Below are positions 21,390 to 32,583 of a stretch of 64,000 nucleotides of DNA, piece by piece. The stretch is from positions 22,263,001-22,327,000 of the forward strand of contig OX419758.1 in the NCBI GenBank assembly GCA_948567375.1, given 5' to 3'. Below the pieces are notes generated by a model that saw only the letters and a list, made by a program, of their open reading frames with translations, had not been told where the DNA came from and made no database searches. Positions within the stretch are counted from its first letter, which is position 1; every line of letters begins with the position of its first letter. The translations under genes and the position numbers were made by a program. The DNA comes from Lunularia cruciata. Lineage: Eukaryota; Streptophyta; Marchantiopsida; Lunulariales; Lunulariaceae.

Positions 21390-24300
21390 CTACCTTCTAT
21401 GGTACATCTTCAACTTATCATGGTTAATCCTATCAAAGTGTCTTCCTCCCAACTCCTTGAGATCATAAGTGTAATTTCCCCACACCTTCTCTACTATGAA
21501 AGGTCCAAAGTACTTAGGCAAAAACTTCTTTTGTACTCTCTTGAATCGAATGGAATCAAACAACATTACCCAATCACCTTCTTTGAAAGGCTCCACCTTC
21601 TTCTTGCCTTGCCTCTTGTCATAGCTCTCCTTTTGTTTCCTTTGGGCTTGCTCCACTCGAACCATAGCAATTGCTCTTGCCTCTTCCAACTCCATGAGTT
21701 GATCCTTCCTTGACTTCTCTACATCACTTCCTTGTGCTTTCTTCAATCTCCTATGAATGCTTTGGAAGGTAGGAAGATCAAAGTGAATAGGTAAGGTAGA
21801 CTCAATACCATACACCAATTGGAATGGAGAATATCCAGTGGAAGTCTTCATGGTTGTCCTATACTCCCACAAAACTGCATGAATCCTCTTGTCCCAATGA
21901 TGTTTAGCCCCCTCCATTTCTGCATCTTTGGCCAACATCATGCACAAGGTCTGATTGGTTCTCTCTGCCAAGCCATTGGAATTTGGCTTATAGGATGTAG
22001 TTACTCTATGTGTGATAGAGAAATGTCGTAGCATGGCTGTAGTAATGCTTCCTGTAAACTCTCCTCCTCTATCAGAAACCAACTCCAAAGGGCATCCAAA
22101 CCTAGTGATAATGCGTTCATAAAGAAATCTACCCACTTCATCTTCATTCTTGTCCCTCAATGGTCTAGCCTCAACCCACTTGGTAAGGTAATCAGTAACT
22201 ACCACAATGTACCGATTGTTCCTTGGGGTTCTATTGAGAGGTCCTACAAAATCAATTCCTTACTTCTCAAAGGGTCCTAGCAATGGAATTGATCTAAGTG
22301 GTGGAGTGGATGTAGACTTTCTAGCAAAAGCTTGACAAACATGACAAGTTTTGCAATAATCAAGACAATCCTTGAAAATCCCTCTCCAATGGTAACCTGC
22401 ATCTAGAATCTTGAAAGCAGTCACCTTTCCTGCAAAGTGTCCTCCACATACTAAACCTTCATGAAACTCCTTTATGAGTAGGATAGACTCTTCCTTACCC
22501 ACTGCTCTTCGAAGTAGACCATCTGCTCCTTGGTGAAAAAGAATATCATCCACCATTGTGTAAGGTCTAGATCTTGCTGCAAGGGCCTTCCTCTCCCTAG
22601 CATGCATCCCTTCTGGATAGTTACCTCTTGTCACAAAATCCACAATCTCCTTGTACTCCATTGGAACCTCTTGAGTGACTGAGATTGTCATGAGCTCCTC
22701 ATCCGGGAAGGAATCATCTACTGGCTCATCTCCATCATGATCATAGGCTCTAGATAACAAATCAGCATTTGCATGTTTCTTTCCTGGCCTATCCTCAATT
22801 GTGTAGTCATACTCAGACAAGAGAATCATCCACCTTGCTAGTCTCCCTTCAACATTAGGCTTGTTGAAGATGTACTTCAAAGCCTTGTGATCCGTGACAA
22901 TTGTGGCTTTCCCTCCAATCAAGTAGTGTCTAAACTTCTTGAGACCAAAGATCACTGCCAACCCTTCTCTCTTTGTGACAGAGTAGTTCTTCTCTGCTGA
23001 AACCATCTGCCTACTAGCATAAGCTATTGGATGATCATGCCCATCTTGGTCTAATTGACTAAGAGTGCATCCTATAGCTACATTAGAAGCATCAGTGTAG
23101 AGGATGAAAGGCTTACTCCAATCAGGTTTAGCAAGAATTGGAGCTACAACAAGGGATTGCTTGAGCTCCTCAAAAGCTTTGAGAGCCTCCTTGTCTTCCA
23201 AAATCACCATGTAATCTACACCCTTCTTCATGTAGATGGTCAATGGATAAGCCTTGTTGGAAAATGAGAAGATGAACCTCCTATAGTACCCAACCATTCC
23301 CAAGAATTGGCGTAACTTTGTCAAGCTTGAAGGGAATGGAAGGTCTGAGATTTTCCTCACCTTCTCAGGATCAACTGCTATTCCATCCTTGGAGATGATG
23401 TGCCCCAAAAGTAGACCTTCTTCACATCCAAAAATGCACTTCTCTGGGTTGAGTGATGCATTTGCCTCATCCAAGCGTTGCAAGACTTTGATTAGGTGCT
23501 CAAAGTGCTCCTCCTTGCTCCCATAGACACAAAAGTCATCAATGAAATCTCTCACAAATTTCCCAATGAAAGGTTCAAATACCTTGTTCATGAACCGTTG
23601 GAATGTGGCTGGAGCATTGCAAAGCCCAAAAGGCATGACCTTGAAAGCGTAAGTTCCCCAAGGTGTGGTGAATGTGGTGAGTTGTTGATGCTCTGGTGCA
23701 ATCTTGATTTGGTTATATCCACTATAACCATCTCCAAAACTGTACCTCTCATGACCTGCAACCTCCTCCAAGATCTCATCAATGAATGGCAATGGGTAGT
23801 AGTCCTTCTTGGTAACAGCATTGAGCTTCTTGTAATCCACACATACCCGAAGCTTGCCATTCTTTTTCTTCACAATGACAATTGGAGACACCCATTCTGA
23901 ATTCTCCACCTCAAAGATAAATCCAGCCTCCTTGAGCTTATCAATCTCCTCCTTCACAACCAAAGATATTGGTGGGCTAATGCGACGTTGCTTTTGGCGG
24001 ATTGGTCTTGCATGTGACTCCACCTCTATCTTGTGCTCCTCCAAGGTGACTTCCTTCAAATCCTTGTAACTAAAAGCAAACACATGGATGAACTTGCGGA
24101 AAATCTCCTCAAATCTCACCTTCTCCTCCTTGGTAACATTTGGGCCATACTTGAGGGTAGATAACCTTCTCTCTACCTCCTCAAGTGTCAATGGTGATTT
24201 ATCTGGGTCCTTCAAAACCTCTGGCTTAGGTGCAAAATCCATAGCACACAAAGGATACACATCTGAATCAGATTCAGATTCATCCTCCTCCGTGGAAGTC

Positions 24301-26216
24301 TCCTCTTCCATGCTTGTGTCCACACCTGAAGCTCCTCCTTCAGAATCAGATTCCCAATAATCAGAAGATGGGGTATCTGAATGTGAAGTGTTGGTGGTGT
24401 TAGTCACAGGAACAGTGACTCTATGGTTTGATGGCCCAATCCTTAAGTACCCTTTGTGCCATCGATCAGTTGTGCATGCTGCTCTCAACCATGGCCTCCC
24501 AAGAAGTAAGTCATAGCTTGAATCCTTCAAGACTTGGAAAGTCATGAGATTTTGAACTCCCATAACTGAAACTACCACCTTATCCATCACTCCTACTGGT
24601 CGAACTTGTTGCTTGTTTGCCATGCTCACCACAAATGTTGAAGCTCTTGAGGGTATCATACCCAACTTCTTCATCAACCTTTCTGACATGGCATTCACTG
24701 CTGATCCTCCATCAACCAATGCATCCTTGATGTTGTGACCATTCACTCTCACATCAATCTTGGAGGCATATTCACAAGCTTCCCATGGTGCTGGCTTGGC
24801 ATCCACCACCCCCATTGATACTGGAACTTTTGCCTTCTTCTTCTTTTTGCTCCTTGTAGAACTCAAACCACCTCTAAGCTCCTTTCTCAAGGTAGGGTTC
24901 AAAGCAATTAATTGGCCCACTGTGATGTTAGCCTTGTGACTACCAATATCCTCCAACACATTGTAGTTCCATTGTTGCTTTGAGATCAAGAAGTCCTCCA
25001 TCCCCAACTTCTTCCTTGGAGTCTTTGTTGTTGATGGTGTTGAGGTGCGAGTGCTCCTAGTAGACATAGGAGTATCCTTGCTTGAAGTAAATCCTTGAGA
25101 AGAGTGAACATCCTCTGCAAAACGAGCTCTCTTCTTCTCTTGTGCCAAAAGCTCCAAATTAAGACCCTTGGAGTTTGAGCACTCTCCCTTCTCATACTTG
25201 CTCTCAACCACATCTATGGATGCTATCCCCTTACCTTTGTTGGGATTAGGAGCCACTTGGGTTTCACTACCTCCCTCTTTCCCTCTATTGGCTCCCTCAT
25301 AACCCCTTCCTCCATGGTAAGTGGAATTTGGGCAATTCCTTTGGATATGGCCTCTTCCTCCACAACCAAAACAATTTCTATCATTGAAATTGTTGGCTGG
25401 TTGGCCTCCTCTATATGGATAGTTTCCATAACTCCTAGGTCCTCTCCCTACATTCTGATCCACCTCTCTCTTCTCCCATAGTTGCACCACATTGATCTTG
25501 AGATCCGCAAGTTGTTCTGTGATGGTTTGGAGTGGATCTTTTGGTGGAGGTGCAAGAATTGGAGCAACTACTACTTGTGGTGCAACCCTTGTCACCAAAG
25601 TATCAGAAGTTCCACCATACTTGTAGCCTTGAGGAGGATGCACAACCTCCTTCACCACCAAATCACTCTCATCCCCTTCCAAACTCTCCTCCATACGAAT
25701 TGCGATCTTGATAGCTTCAACCTTGGAAGAAGGTTTCTCATATCTCACCTTGCTTCTAATTTGTGGTCTCAATCCTCCCACAAAATTCTTGGTGAGCATG
25801 GCCCCTATGCCAATCATTGTAGTCTCCACATCATCCCCACCCTTCCTCAACACTATGCGAAATCTGGACTCCAACTTTTCCACTCTTTCCACATAGACTC
25901 TCACTTTCTCTCCATCTCCTTGCTTGAGAAATGTAACCTCACTCATCAATCTCTCATAACTCTCATCAGGAAGAAAGTTCTCAATGAGTGCTGAAGTCAA
26001 AGTCTCCCAAGACTCCTCTTCCCCCTCTCTCCTCTCTCTCTTTTGGTATTCTGACTCATACCATGTAAGTGCTGCATCCTCAAAGAAATCTGGTAATAAT
26101 GAGGCCCACTCATTCTTCCTCCTCTCATTGTTTCCTATGCAAGCTCTCTTGAAGTCTCTCACAAAGGCCTCCACATCTTCTCCATCCTTGCCAAAGAAAA
26201 CCGGAAGTTTCCCCAT
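21390..26216 (-). CDS. gag-pol polyprotein of Element 2 (one in-frame stop)
   Basis: One minus-strand frame from ATG at 26,216 to 21,390. Domains in order: Gag (MGKLPVFFGKDGEDVE, residues 1-180), zinc knuckle CFGCGGRGHIQRNC (about 282), aspartic protease with DGGSAVN as active site (about 500) and LLLGRPWL, RT (FGLCNAPATFQ, catalytic DFIDDF about 890), RNase H (LYTDASNVAIG), integrase zinc domain (HEGLVCGGHFAGK...CKTCHVC) and DDE core (GIDFVGP, SDRGGEF, NGLAERTN), ending KYFGPFIVEK...KMYHRR. The only break is a TAA at about 22,259-22,261 where Element 1 has TGG (Trp, in FEKWGIDF). Everything else is open, so this copy was active recently. Gag and pol are in one frame, with no frameshift between them. 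Confidence 0.93.
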
Positions 26217-26450
26217 CTTAACCCCTCACTATCTTTCTTTTCTCTCAATTTTTTTTTCTCTTTTCTTTTCTCTCACTCTATTACTAATAGAGTATATACA
26301 TGACTAACACCATCTGAGAATAATCCACTCTAGGGAACACAAAAGGTTCAGGTTGCTCCAAGATTTCTATAGCAACATCAAATCCTAGAGTGCATATTAA
26401 TCTAACTCTCATGGATAGTTTATCCATAAGTTGAAAGATTATCTCCATCA

Positions 26451-26924
26451 CTAATCTTGAGAACTAGCTGATGAAGGTGGTAGTATTTCTGTAGCTGTAC
26501 TAAGACTCTCTCCAAGATCCTTCACCAAAGTTTCCAAAAGTGCTTTTACTCCACTACACTCATGTCCTTTTGGAAGTCCTTCAACTCCACAAACCTCACA
26601 CAACTCCTTGGTCTTAGATCTTCTCCCTCCCAATCTTGGTGAAGAAGGTCCAACATGCAAACCCAAGTCAAGTAAGCCTCTCCTTTCCCTCAATCTCTTG
26701 CTCTCAAAGGTTAATGGACATGAACTTGCCTTATGTCCCTTCTCTCCACATAGAAAGCACTTAGACTCACTCTTTCCTCCAAGTGGTGTAGGTTTTTGGA
26801 TCCTCTCAACACTCTCTTCAAATTCTATTGTAAACTCTCTTTTCCTCAAATCCACCCCTACAATCACCTCAAACCCTTGGGGAACCTTGCATAATCTCAA
26901 TTTCCACTCTTGATGACCTTCCAT
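26451..26924 (-). CDS. small zinc-knuckle ORF upstream of gag, Element 2
   Basis: 157 residues from ATG at 26,924 (an in-frame extension to 26,948 would need GTG). It has a basic and hydrophobic N-terminal half (WKLRLCKVPQGFEVIVGVD), the CCHC box CFLCGEKGHKASSC, then a second Cys/His cluster CEVCGVEGLPKGHEC, and an acidic Ser-rich tail. It lies between the primer site and gag (gag starts 234 bases downstream) on the sense strand, in the same place as in Element 1. Zinc knuckles suggest RNA or single-strand DNA binding. It does not resemble Gag of the same element beyond the CCHC box. It could be a separate accessory protein, a first Gag-like product, or the coding exon of a spliced leader; I cannot tell which. 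Confidence 0.7.
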   Translation of the reverse strand: MEGHQEWKLRLCKVPQGFEVIVGVDLRKREFTIEFEESVERIQKPTPLGGKSESKCFLCGEKGHKASSCPLTFESKRLRERRGLLDLGLHVGPSSPRLGGRRSKTKELCEVCGVEGLPKGHECSGVKALLETLVKDLGESLSTATEILPPSSASSQD

Positions 26925-27761
26925 GTTCCCAAAGATGAATCTAAACACTCAAACATGCTTTTTGTTGATCTCAAACTTCTCATGCATGAGATCTCCACTC
27001 TGCAGAATTGACCCTTCCTCACAATGTCACTCAAATCTCTCAACCAGTATGTCACAGTCCTCTGAAATTTTCCACACTTGATCACAACTCTAGGGCGTCC
27101 CTCCCTGCAAAATTTTAGATCTTTTCATCGAGCCATTTGGCCTAGACACCTTTCTATTCAGCACCCATATTTCAGATTTGGTCTGAAAACCACCCCCCTC
27201 ACTTCAAAAACTCATAACGCACTGCGCAAAAACGATCTCTCTCTAAGTTTTGTGGCAGCAGGTAGGATACAATGCACTGAATTTTCTTGGAAATTTTCAG
27301 GACAATTCACTGAAAATTGAAGAAATGGCAGACTCTGTACAATTTTCCAGAGAGCATGCAGTTGCGGGAGCACTTTACCCTATCAACTTTCAAAAATTCT
27401 AGCCCAGTGCGCATAGAAGCTCTCTCAATAATTTCAAGTGTGCTAACTGAAAGATAACCCAAGCTATCATGTGTAGAAATCTCGAGTCCAGATCTCAAAC
27501 TTGAGATTTTGCCCAAAATCACCTTAATCCCCAAAATCTGCAATCCACCTCACACAATCTCTCCAATTCCTCTCATGTGTACAAGATGTACAAAATCACC
27601 TCAAAGACATCATAATGAACTACAGGGTATACAAATGGATCTTGGTTCTCTAACATAAGTTCAGCCCTCTCCTCTCCTAATGTTCTCTCCAAGTGAGCTC
27701 TCATAGCCTCCTTCTGCCTAATGTAGAATTGGACGCGGAACATTATCTTGCCTTCTAGAGA
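26925..27761 (-). other. leader region of Element 2
   Basis: About 0.8 kb between primer site and the small ORF, shared with Element 1 (about 18,940-19,775). Short open frames (e.g. 26,897-27,085 and 27,307-27,543) exist in different frames and none carries a motif I know. One of them overlaps the start of the zinc-knuckle ORF in another frame. Probably untranslated leader and packaging signal. Confidence 0.5.
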
Positions 27762-27780
27762 GGTCCCGGCAACGGAACCA
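27762..27780 (-). promoter_or_regulatory. primer-binding site, Element 2
   Basis: On the minus strand, just inside the LTR end (GGCTCACA followed by a T run), the sequence is TGGTTCCGTTGCCGGGACC. The leading TGG is the complement of the tRNA CCA end. The rest best fits a tRNA with ...CCGGCAACGG before CCA (tRNA-Asp-like). Confidence 0.75.
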
Positions 27781-27784
27781 AAAA

Positions 27785-28454
27785 TGTGAGCCGGCCTGTC
27801 TCTCACTCAGGATGAACCTCTGATGGCTATTATGTAGCGCACCATGGACTAAGAAGGCAAGGAACCCCAACTCCATCATACTCCTCCAAGGCTAACACTC
27901 CAAGACTCAAGACATTGCTCACTAGAGAACTCAATGAGAGAGAGATAGTTGCAAATGAAAGGATGATGAGTACCTCCTCACTCCTTGTTTATATACTTGT
28001 GAAATAGTTACGTACCAAAGTTACTAATTACCGTAGTAACTCAAGTTACTAGACTAAAAGTCAAAAAAAGTAGAAAGGAATATCCATTCACATGGGCATA
28101 TTCCCCTTATCTTGACCCAACCACTAAAGCAAGGATTCCTTCACATGGGCTATCCTTGGACTAAAGAAGAATCCAAAACAAAAAGGCTTGCGGGCCCAAG
28201 AGTTCTCAACTCTTTCCCCAAAGCCAAACACCTAGGAATAATACCAAGTCAACACACTAAAATCCAAAATAGTGGTGCTCATCTTTTCTACTTCCTCTAA
28301 AGTAAGGTCCCATCTATCTTAGCTATGACTAACTTTAGCTAACCATGACTAATATAGAACCATCCTTTATCTCTATATAAATAATATCTCTTAAGTATTT
28401 GTAATACCAAGCTAAATATCACAATACCACACACATGCACAAATGGGTGTTACA
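27785..28454 (-). repeat. LTR D (5' LTR of Element 2)
   Basis: Same length (670 bases) and, by eye, same sequence as LTR C. It directly adjoins the primer-binding site and is followed by the GGTC duplication and chromovirus RT. It would contain the promoter of the element. Confidence 0.95.
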
Positions 28455-29075
28455 GGTCAAGATGGAAGAAGAGAAGATCAAGGCCATTACTGATTGGCCT
28501 GCCCCAAAGAATGCTACAGAAGTACGAGCATTCAATAGATTGGCCAGTTTTTATTGACGATTCATCCACTATTATGCTCATGTGGCTGCACCATGATTGA
28601 CCTCTTGGGAAAGAACTCAAGCTTCTAGTGGACCACCAAGCATGAAGAAGCATTCCAGATGTTAAAGCATATGGTGTCTTCAAGACCCATTCTTCAACCA
28701 TATGATCCTCAACTACCTTGTGTGGTTGATTTTGATGCTTCTAACTTTGCAATTGGAGTTGTGTTGCAACAAGAATTTCCAGATGGACTACATCCTATTG
28801 CCTTTGTGTCTCACCGACTAAATACAGCTGAAAGAAATTACTTTGCTCAATATTGAGAACAACTTGAAATGATATATGCCACCAAGGTATGGAGGCATTA
28901 TCTCTTGGGGAAACAAGTGATCATGCAAACTGATCACAAGCCATTGTTGCAGACCTTACACTTGAAGCACATGAAGAGTCGGTATCATCAATGGGAAGAG
29001 CAACTCCACTTGTTTGACATCAAACTTGAGTACAAACCAGGTTGGTTCCATGTCATCCTTGATGCTCTATCATGA
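28455..29075 (+). pseudogene. chromovirus RT end and RNase H (right of Element 2)
   Basis: The frame continues from 20,671 with VKMEEEKIKAITDWPAPKN, the RT connection, then stops and a shift. RNase H motifs follow in 28,659-28,856 (VDFDASNFAIGVVLQQ, HRLNTAERNYF) and, after one stop, in 28,869-29,075 (QTDHKPLLQTL, LEYKPGWFHV). The order is that of a Ty3 chromovirus. The region 29,076-29,306 links to integrase with no clear motif. The gene is inactivated. Confidence 0.9.
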
Positions 29076-29306
29076 CAACCTGATTTGAAGTCTCTTCCTC
29101 TCATCACGGTGGCAATTACAATGGTGTCCATTGACCCGAAGGTCCAATATGAGTTTCAATCAGCTCTACAACAAGATCCCTTCTTCCAAATGGTACACGG
29201 TTGTCTGATAGCATGCAACAAGGAGTACAACACCTTCTCCTTCAAGTAAGGCCTTTTATTCCATGCAGACCAAATCTATGTTCCAGCCAAAGGTGATCTT
29301 TGACTT

Positions 29307-30647
29307 GTGCGCCTTCAAGAAGCCCATGATTTACCAATAGCTGGTCACATGGGAGTGGACAAGACCTTGGGCACCCTCCAACGCCAACGGTGGTGGCCCA
29401 ACTTGACACAAGATGTTCAAGACTTTTTCCAATCATGTGAGAGTTGCCAACGTAACAAGGCCAGCAACCAAAAGCCGGGTGGACTCCTTCAACCACTCAC
29501 CATTCCATCCGCTCGCTGGGAGCATATGAGCTTGGATCTCATCACATCCTTGCCAAAGACAAAACAAGGACACACCGCTATCGTGGTGTTTGTGGATAAG
29601 CTTAGTAAGCAAATCCACTTGGCACCAACCTGTGATACCGTGGATGCTCCAACCTTAGCGCAAATCTACTTTGACAATGTCTTCAAGCATCATGGGATGC
29701 CATGTGTACATGCCACATGTACATGTGTACTCATCTCCGACCGTGATCCTCGATTTACCGAGAAGTTTTGGCAAGCACTCTTCCAGATCCTTGGCACCAA
29801 ACTTGCTTTGTCCATGGCCTATCATCCTCAAACTAATGGACAAACCAAACGCAAAAATTGTACAATGGAGGATAAGTTGCGAGCCTTTGTCAATGTCTAC
29901 CATACCAATTGGGATGAATGTCTTGCAGCTATAGAATTTGCCTACAACAATTCCAAATAGGCAAGCACCGGATTTTCTCCCTTCTTTCTCAATTTTGGCC
30001 AAGATCCAGTTGTTCCAGATTCTCTTCTTGCTCCCCCTCCCTCTCAGGTTCCTCATACTTCCACATTCTTGACCACTATATCCCAATCTCTCCAACAAGC
30101 CAAGTCTCACCTCCTTGTTGCTCAAAATCGCCAAAAACAATATGCGGACCACTATCGTCATGATCTCACCTTTGAAGTTGGTGATAAAGTCATGCTATCC
30201 TCTAGTAACCTCCCTCTCCCACTTGATACCTAAGTTTGTAAACTTGCCCCTAATTGGATAGGGCCCTTTGATATCATCCACATTGTCTCTCATGTTGCTT
30301 ATCAACTTGCCTTGCCTTGTCACATGTGTATCCATCCTGTCTTTCATGTTTCCAAGTTGAACCCCTTTGTTCCTAACCCCTCTTTCTTTTCCTCTTGAGT
30401 CCAACCTCCTCCTCTTCCTGTCCCTATCAATGATCATGAGGAGTACGAAGTTGATCGTATCCTTGCGCGTCGCCATATTCAACAAGGCCGTCACCAACAT
30501 ACAAAGTACAAGGTCCTTTGGAAAGGGTATCCCCTTCATGATGTCACATGGGAACCTCTTTCCCACCTCCAAAATGCACAGACAACCATCAAGTAATTTG
30601 AAGCTTCACTAGCGACAAGGACGTCACCAACTAGCAGTGGGGAATAT
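29307..30647 (+). pseudogene. chromovirus integrase with chromodomain
   Basis: Integrase zinc domain (HDLPIAGHMGVDK...CESCQRNK), DDE core (LDLITSLPK, LISDRDPRF, NGQTKRKN in the glutamate region) in frame 29,307-29,960, then the C-terminal part with GPFDI (about 30,260) and a chromodomain at about 30,436-30,600 (EVDRILARR, YKVLWKGYPLHDVTWEP). Chromodomains bind methylated histone H3 and direct integration into heterochromatin. Several Gln codons are now TAG or TAA. Compared with the second copy (31,056-32,144) there is an extra string acatgccacatgtacatgt near 29,709, a local duplication. It ends just before the LTR in a purine-rich GTGGGGAATA. Confidence 0.92.
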
Positions 30648-30716
30648 GTAACAATATGGAGTTTAGTGACAAAGTTAGTCGGGCTTACGAAATAGAGAAG
30701 AAGACAAAATAGCCTA

Positions 30717-30924
30717 GAATATTCTAGAAGCATCTAAGAAGCTTCTTGGGGAGCTTCCCAACTAGTTAACTTACGCCCTAAGTAGGTAGCTTCTAGAAGC
30801 TTCTAACTAGCTTAGCTTACACGCCAAGTAGGCGGCTTCTAGAAGGAAGCTTCTTGAGAAGCTTCCTGGTTAACTTGGCTTGCACTCCAAGAAAGCGGCT
30901 CAAGGAAGCTTCTTGAGAAGCTTC
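30717..30924 (+). promoter_or_regulatory. heat-shock-element-like array in chromovirus LTR
   Basis: Units of GAA and TTC at 2-base spacing: GAATATTCTAGAA at 30,717-30,729 and TTCTAGAAGCTTC at 30,791-30,803 are perfect three-unit heat shock elements. GAAGCTTC palindromes occur at 30,738, 30,846, 30,858, 30,905 and 30,917, and TTCTAGAA at 30,837. The last lies 20 bases before the TATA box. This is the arrangement that HSF transcription factors bind. Both perfect trimers are conserved in the second LTR. Confidence 0.75.
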
Positions 30925-30943
30925 AAGAGCCTTGTATGCTACC

Positions 30944-30950
30944 TATAAAT
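30944..30950 (+). promoter_or_regulatory. TATA box of chromovirus LTR (first copy)
   Basis: CTATAAATACC, matching the plant TATA consensus, placed right after the GAAnnTTC array. The same string occurs in the second LTR at 32,443-32,450. A start site about 30 bases downstream would fall near 30,980. Confidence 0.7.
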
Positions 30951-31055
30951 ACCAAAGCCAAAGCTCATGCTAGGCATTCAAAGTTTTCCCTCATTCAAGT
31001 GTCCCAATGTGAGTTTCTATTCACCTATTTCTCTCCTCAATTTCGGTCTTTTACA

Positions 31056-32144
31056 TTGGATCTCATCACATCCTTGCCAAAGACAAAACAAGGACACACC
31101 GCCATTGTGGTGTTTGTGGATAAGCTTAATAAGCAAATTCACTTGGCACCAACCTGTGATACCGTGGATGCTCCAACCTTAATGCAAATCTACTTCAATA
31201 ACGTCTTCAAGCATCATGGGATGCCATGTGTACTCATCTCTAACCATGATCCTCGATTTATCAAGAAGTTTTGGCAAGCACTCTTCCAGATACTCGGCAC
31301 AAAGCTTGCTTTGTCCACGGCCTATCATCCTCAAATTGATGGACAAACCAAACATGCAAATCTTACATTGGATGATAAGTTGCGAGCCTTTGTCAATGTC
31401 CACCATACTAATTGGGATGAATGTCTTGCAGCTGCGGAGTTTGCATACAACAATTTTAAATAGGCAACCACCGGATTCTCTCCTTTCTTTCTCAATTTTG
31501 GCCAAGATCCGCTTGTCCCAAATTCTCTTCTTGCTCCTCCTCCATCTCAAGTCCCTCATACTTCAACCTTCTTGACCACCATATCCAAATCTCTCCAACA
31601 AGCCAAATCTCCTTGTTGCTCAGAATCGTCAAAAAAAATATGCGTATCACCATCGTCATGATCTCACCTTTGAAGTCGGTGATAAAGTTATGCTATCCTC
31701 TAATAATCTACCCCTCCCACTTGATACCCAAGTTCGTAAACTTACCCCTAATTGGATAGGCCCTTTTGATATCACCCAAATTGTCTCTCTTATTGCTTAT
31801 CGACTTGCCTTGCCTTATTATATGCTCATCCATCCTATCTTTCATGTTTCTAAGTTGAAACCCTTTGTTCCTAACCCCTCTTCTTTTTCCTCTTGAGTCC
31901 AACCTCCTTCTCCCCCTATCCCTATCACTGATCATGAGGAGGACAAAGTTGATCGTTTCCTTGCTCGTCACTACATCCAACAAGGACGTCGACAACATAC
32001 GGAGTACAAGGTCCTTTGGAAAGGGTATCCCCTTCATGATGTGACATGGGAATCTCTTTCTCACCTCCAGAATGCACAATGGGCCATCCAAGAGTCTGAA
32101 GCTTCAATGGCGACAAGGACGTCACCAACTAGCGTGGAGGAATA
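31056..32144 (+). pseudogene. second, partial chromovirus internal copy (integrase core and chromodomain)
   Basis: Begins in the middle of integrase (LDLITSLPKTKQ) directly after the first LTR and runs to the second LTR. It contains the DDE core (LISNHDPRF, the second aspartate intact), GPFDITQ (about 31,765) and the chromodomain (YKVLWKGYPLHDVTWES, about 31,930-32,100). Gag, protease, RT, RNase H and the integrase zinc domain are absent. Several stops are present (for example the TAG after NNFK at about 31,461). Confidence 0.9.
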
Positions 32145-32553
32145 TGTAACAATATGGAGTTTAGCAAAGTAGTTAGTGAGGCTAATGAAGTAGAGAATAA
32201 GACAAATTAGCCTAGAATATTCTAGAAACATCTAGGAAGCTTCTTTGGAAGCTTCCCAACTAGTTAACTTACGCCCTAAGCAGGTAGCTTCTAGAAGCTT
32301 CTAACTAGCTTAGCTTGCACACCAAGTAGCAACTTTTGGAAGGAAGCTTCTTTAGAAGCTTCCTCGTTAACTTGGTTTGCACTCCAAGAAAGCGGTTCAA
32401 GAAAGCTTCTTGAGAAGCTTCTCAAGGAACTTGTATGCTACCTATAAATACCAAGCCGAAGCTCATGCTAGACATTTGGAGTTTTCCCTCATTCAAGTGT
32501 TCCAATGTGAGTTTCCATTCTCCTATTTCTCTCCTCGGATTCGGTCTTTTACA
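32145..32553 (+). repeat. chromovirus LTR, second copy
   Basis: 409 bases, same ends as the first copy, close in sequence. It carries the perfect trimers GAATATTCTAGAA (32,215-32,227) and TTCTAGAAGCTTC (32,289-32,301) and the TATA box at 32,443-32,450. It follows the purine-rich GGAGGAATA at the end of the internal region, as expected for a 3' LTR. Confidence 0.92.
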
Positions 32554-32583
32554 AAGACGTTATATCTTAAAAGGAGAGAGGTT

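Larger units (their letters stand above)
20672..28454 (-). mobile_element. Element 2: young full-length Ty3/gypsy element
   Basis: 7,783 bases with LTR C (20,672-21,341) and LTR D (27,785-28,454), both 670 bases and identical as far as I can compare by eye. On the minus strand follow the primer site, a leader of about 0.8 kb, a small zinc-knuckle ORF, a gag-pol frame of about 1,608 codons with one stop, and a polypurine tract. A GGTC duplication flanks it inside chromovirus RT. Matching LTRs mean a recent insertion. There is no chromodomain or PHD finger. It is the best-preserved element in the window and a good reference for its decayed relative Element 1. Confidence 0.95.
30648..31055 (+). 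repeat. chromovirus LTR, first copy
   Basis: 408 bases, TGTAACAATATGG at the start and CTTTTACA at the end, giving inverted ends TGTAA/TTACA. The same boundaries define the copy at 32,145-32,553. A TATA box TATAAAT lies at 30,944-30,950, preceded by an array of GAAnnTTC units. The right end joins directly to the middle of an integrase gene (TTGGATCTCATCACATCC), not to a primer site. Confidence 0.92.

Noticed and set aside
23496-23900. 134-codon plus-strand ORF opposite Element 2 RT
   Set aside because: Antisense shadow of RT; the same shadow occurs in Element 1.
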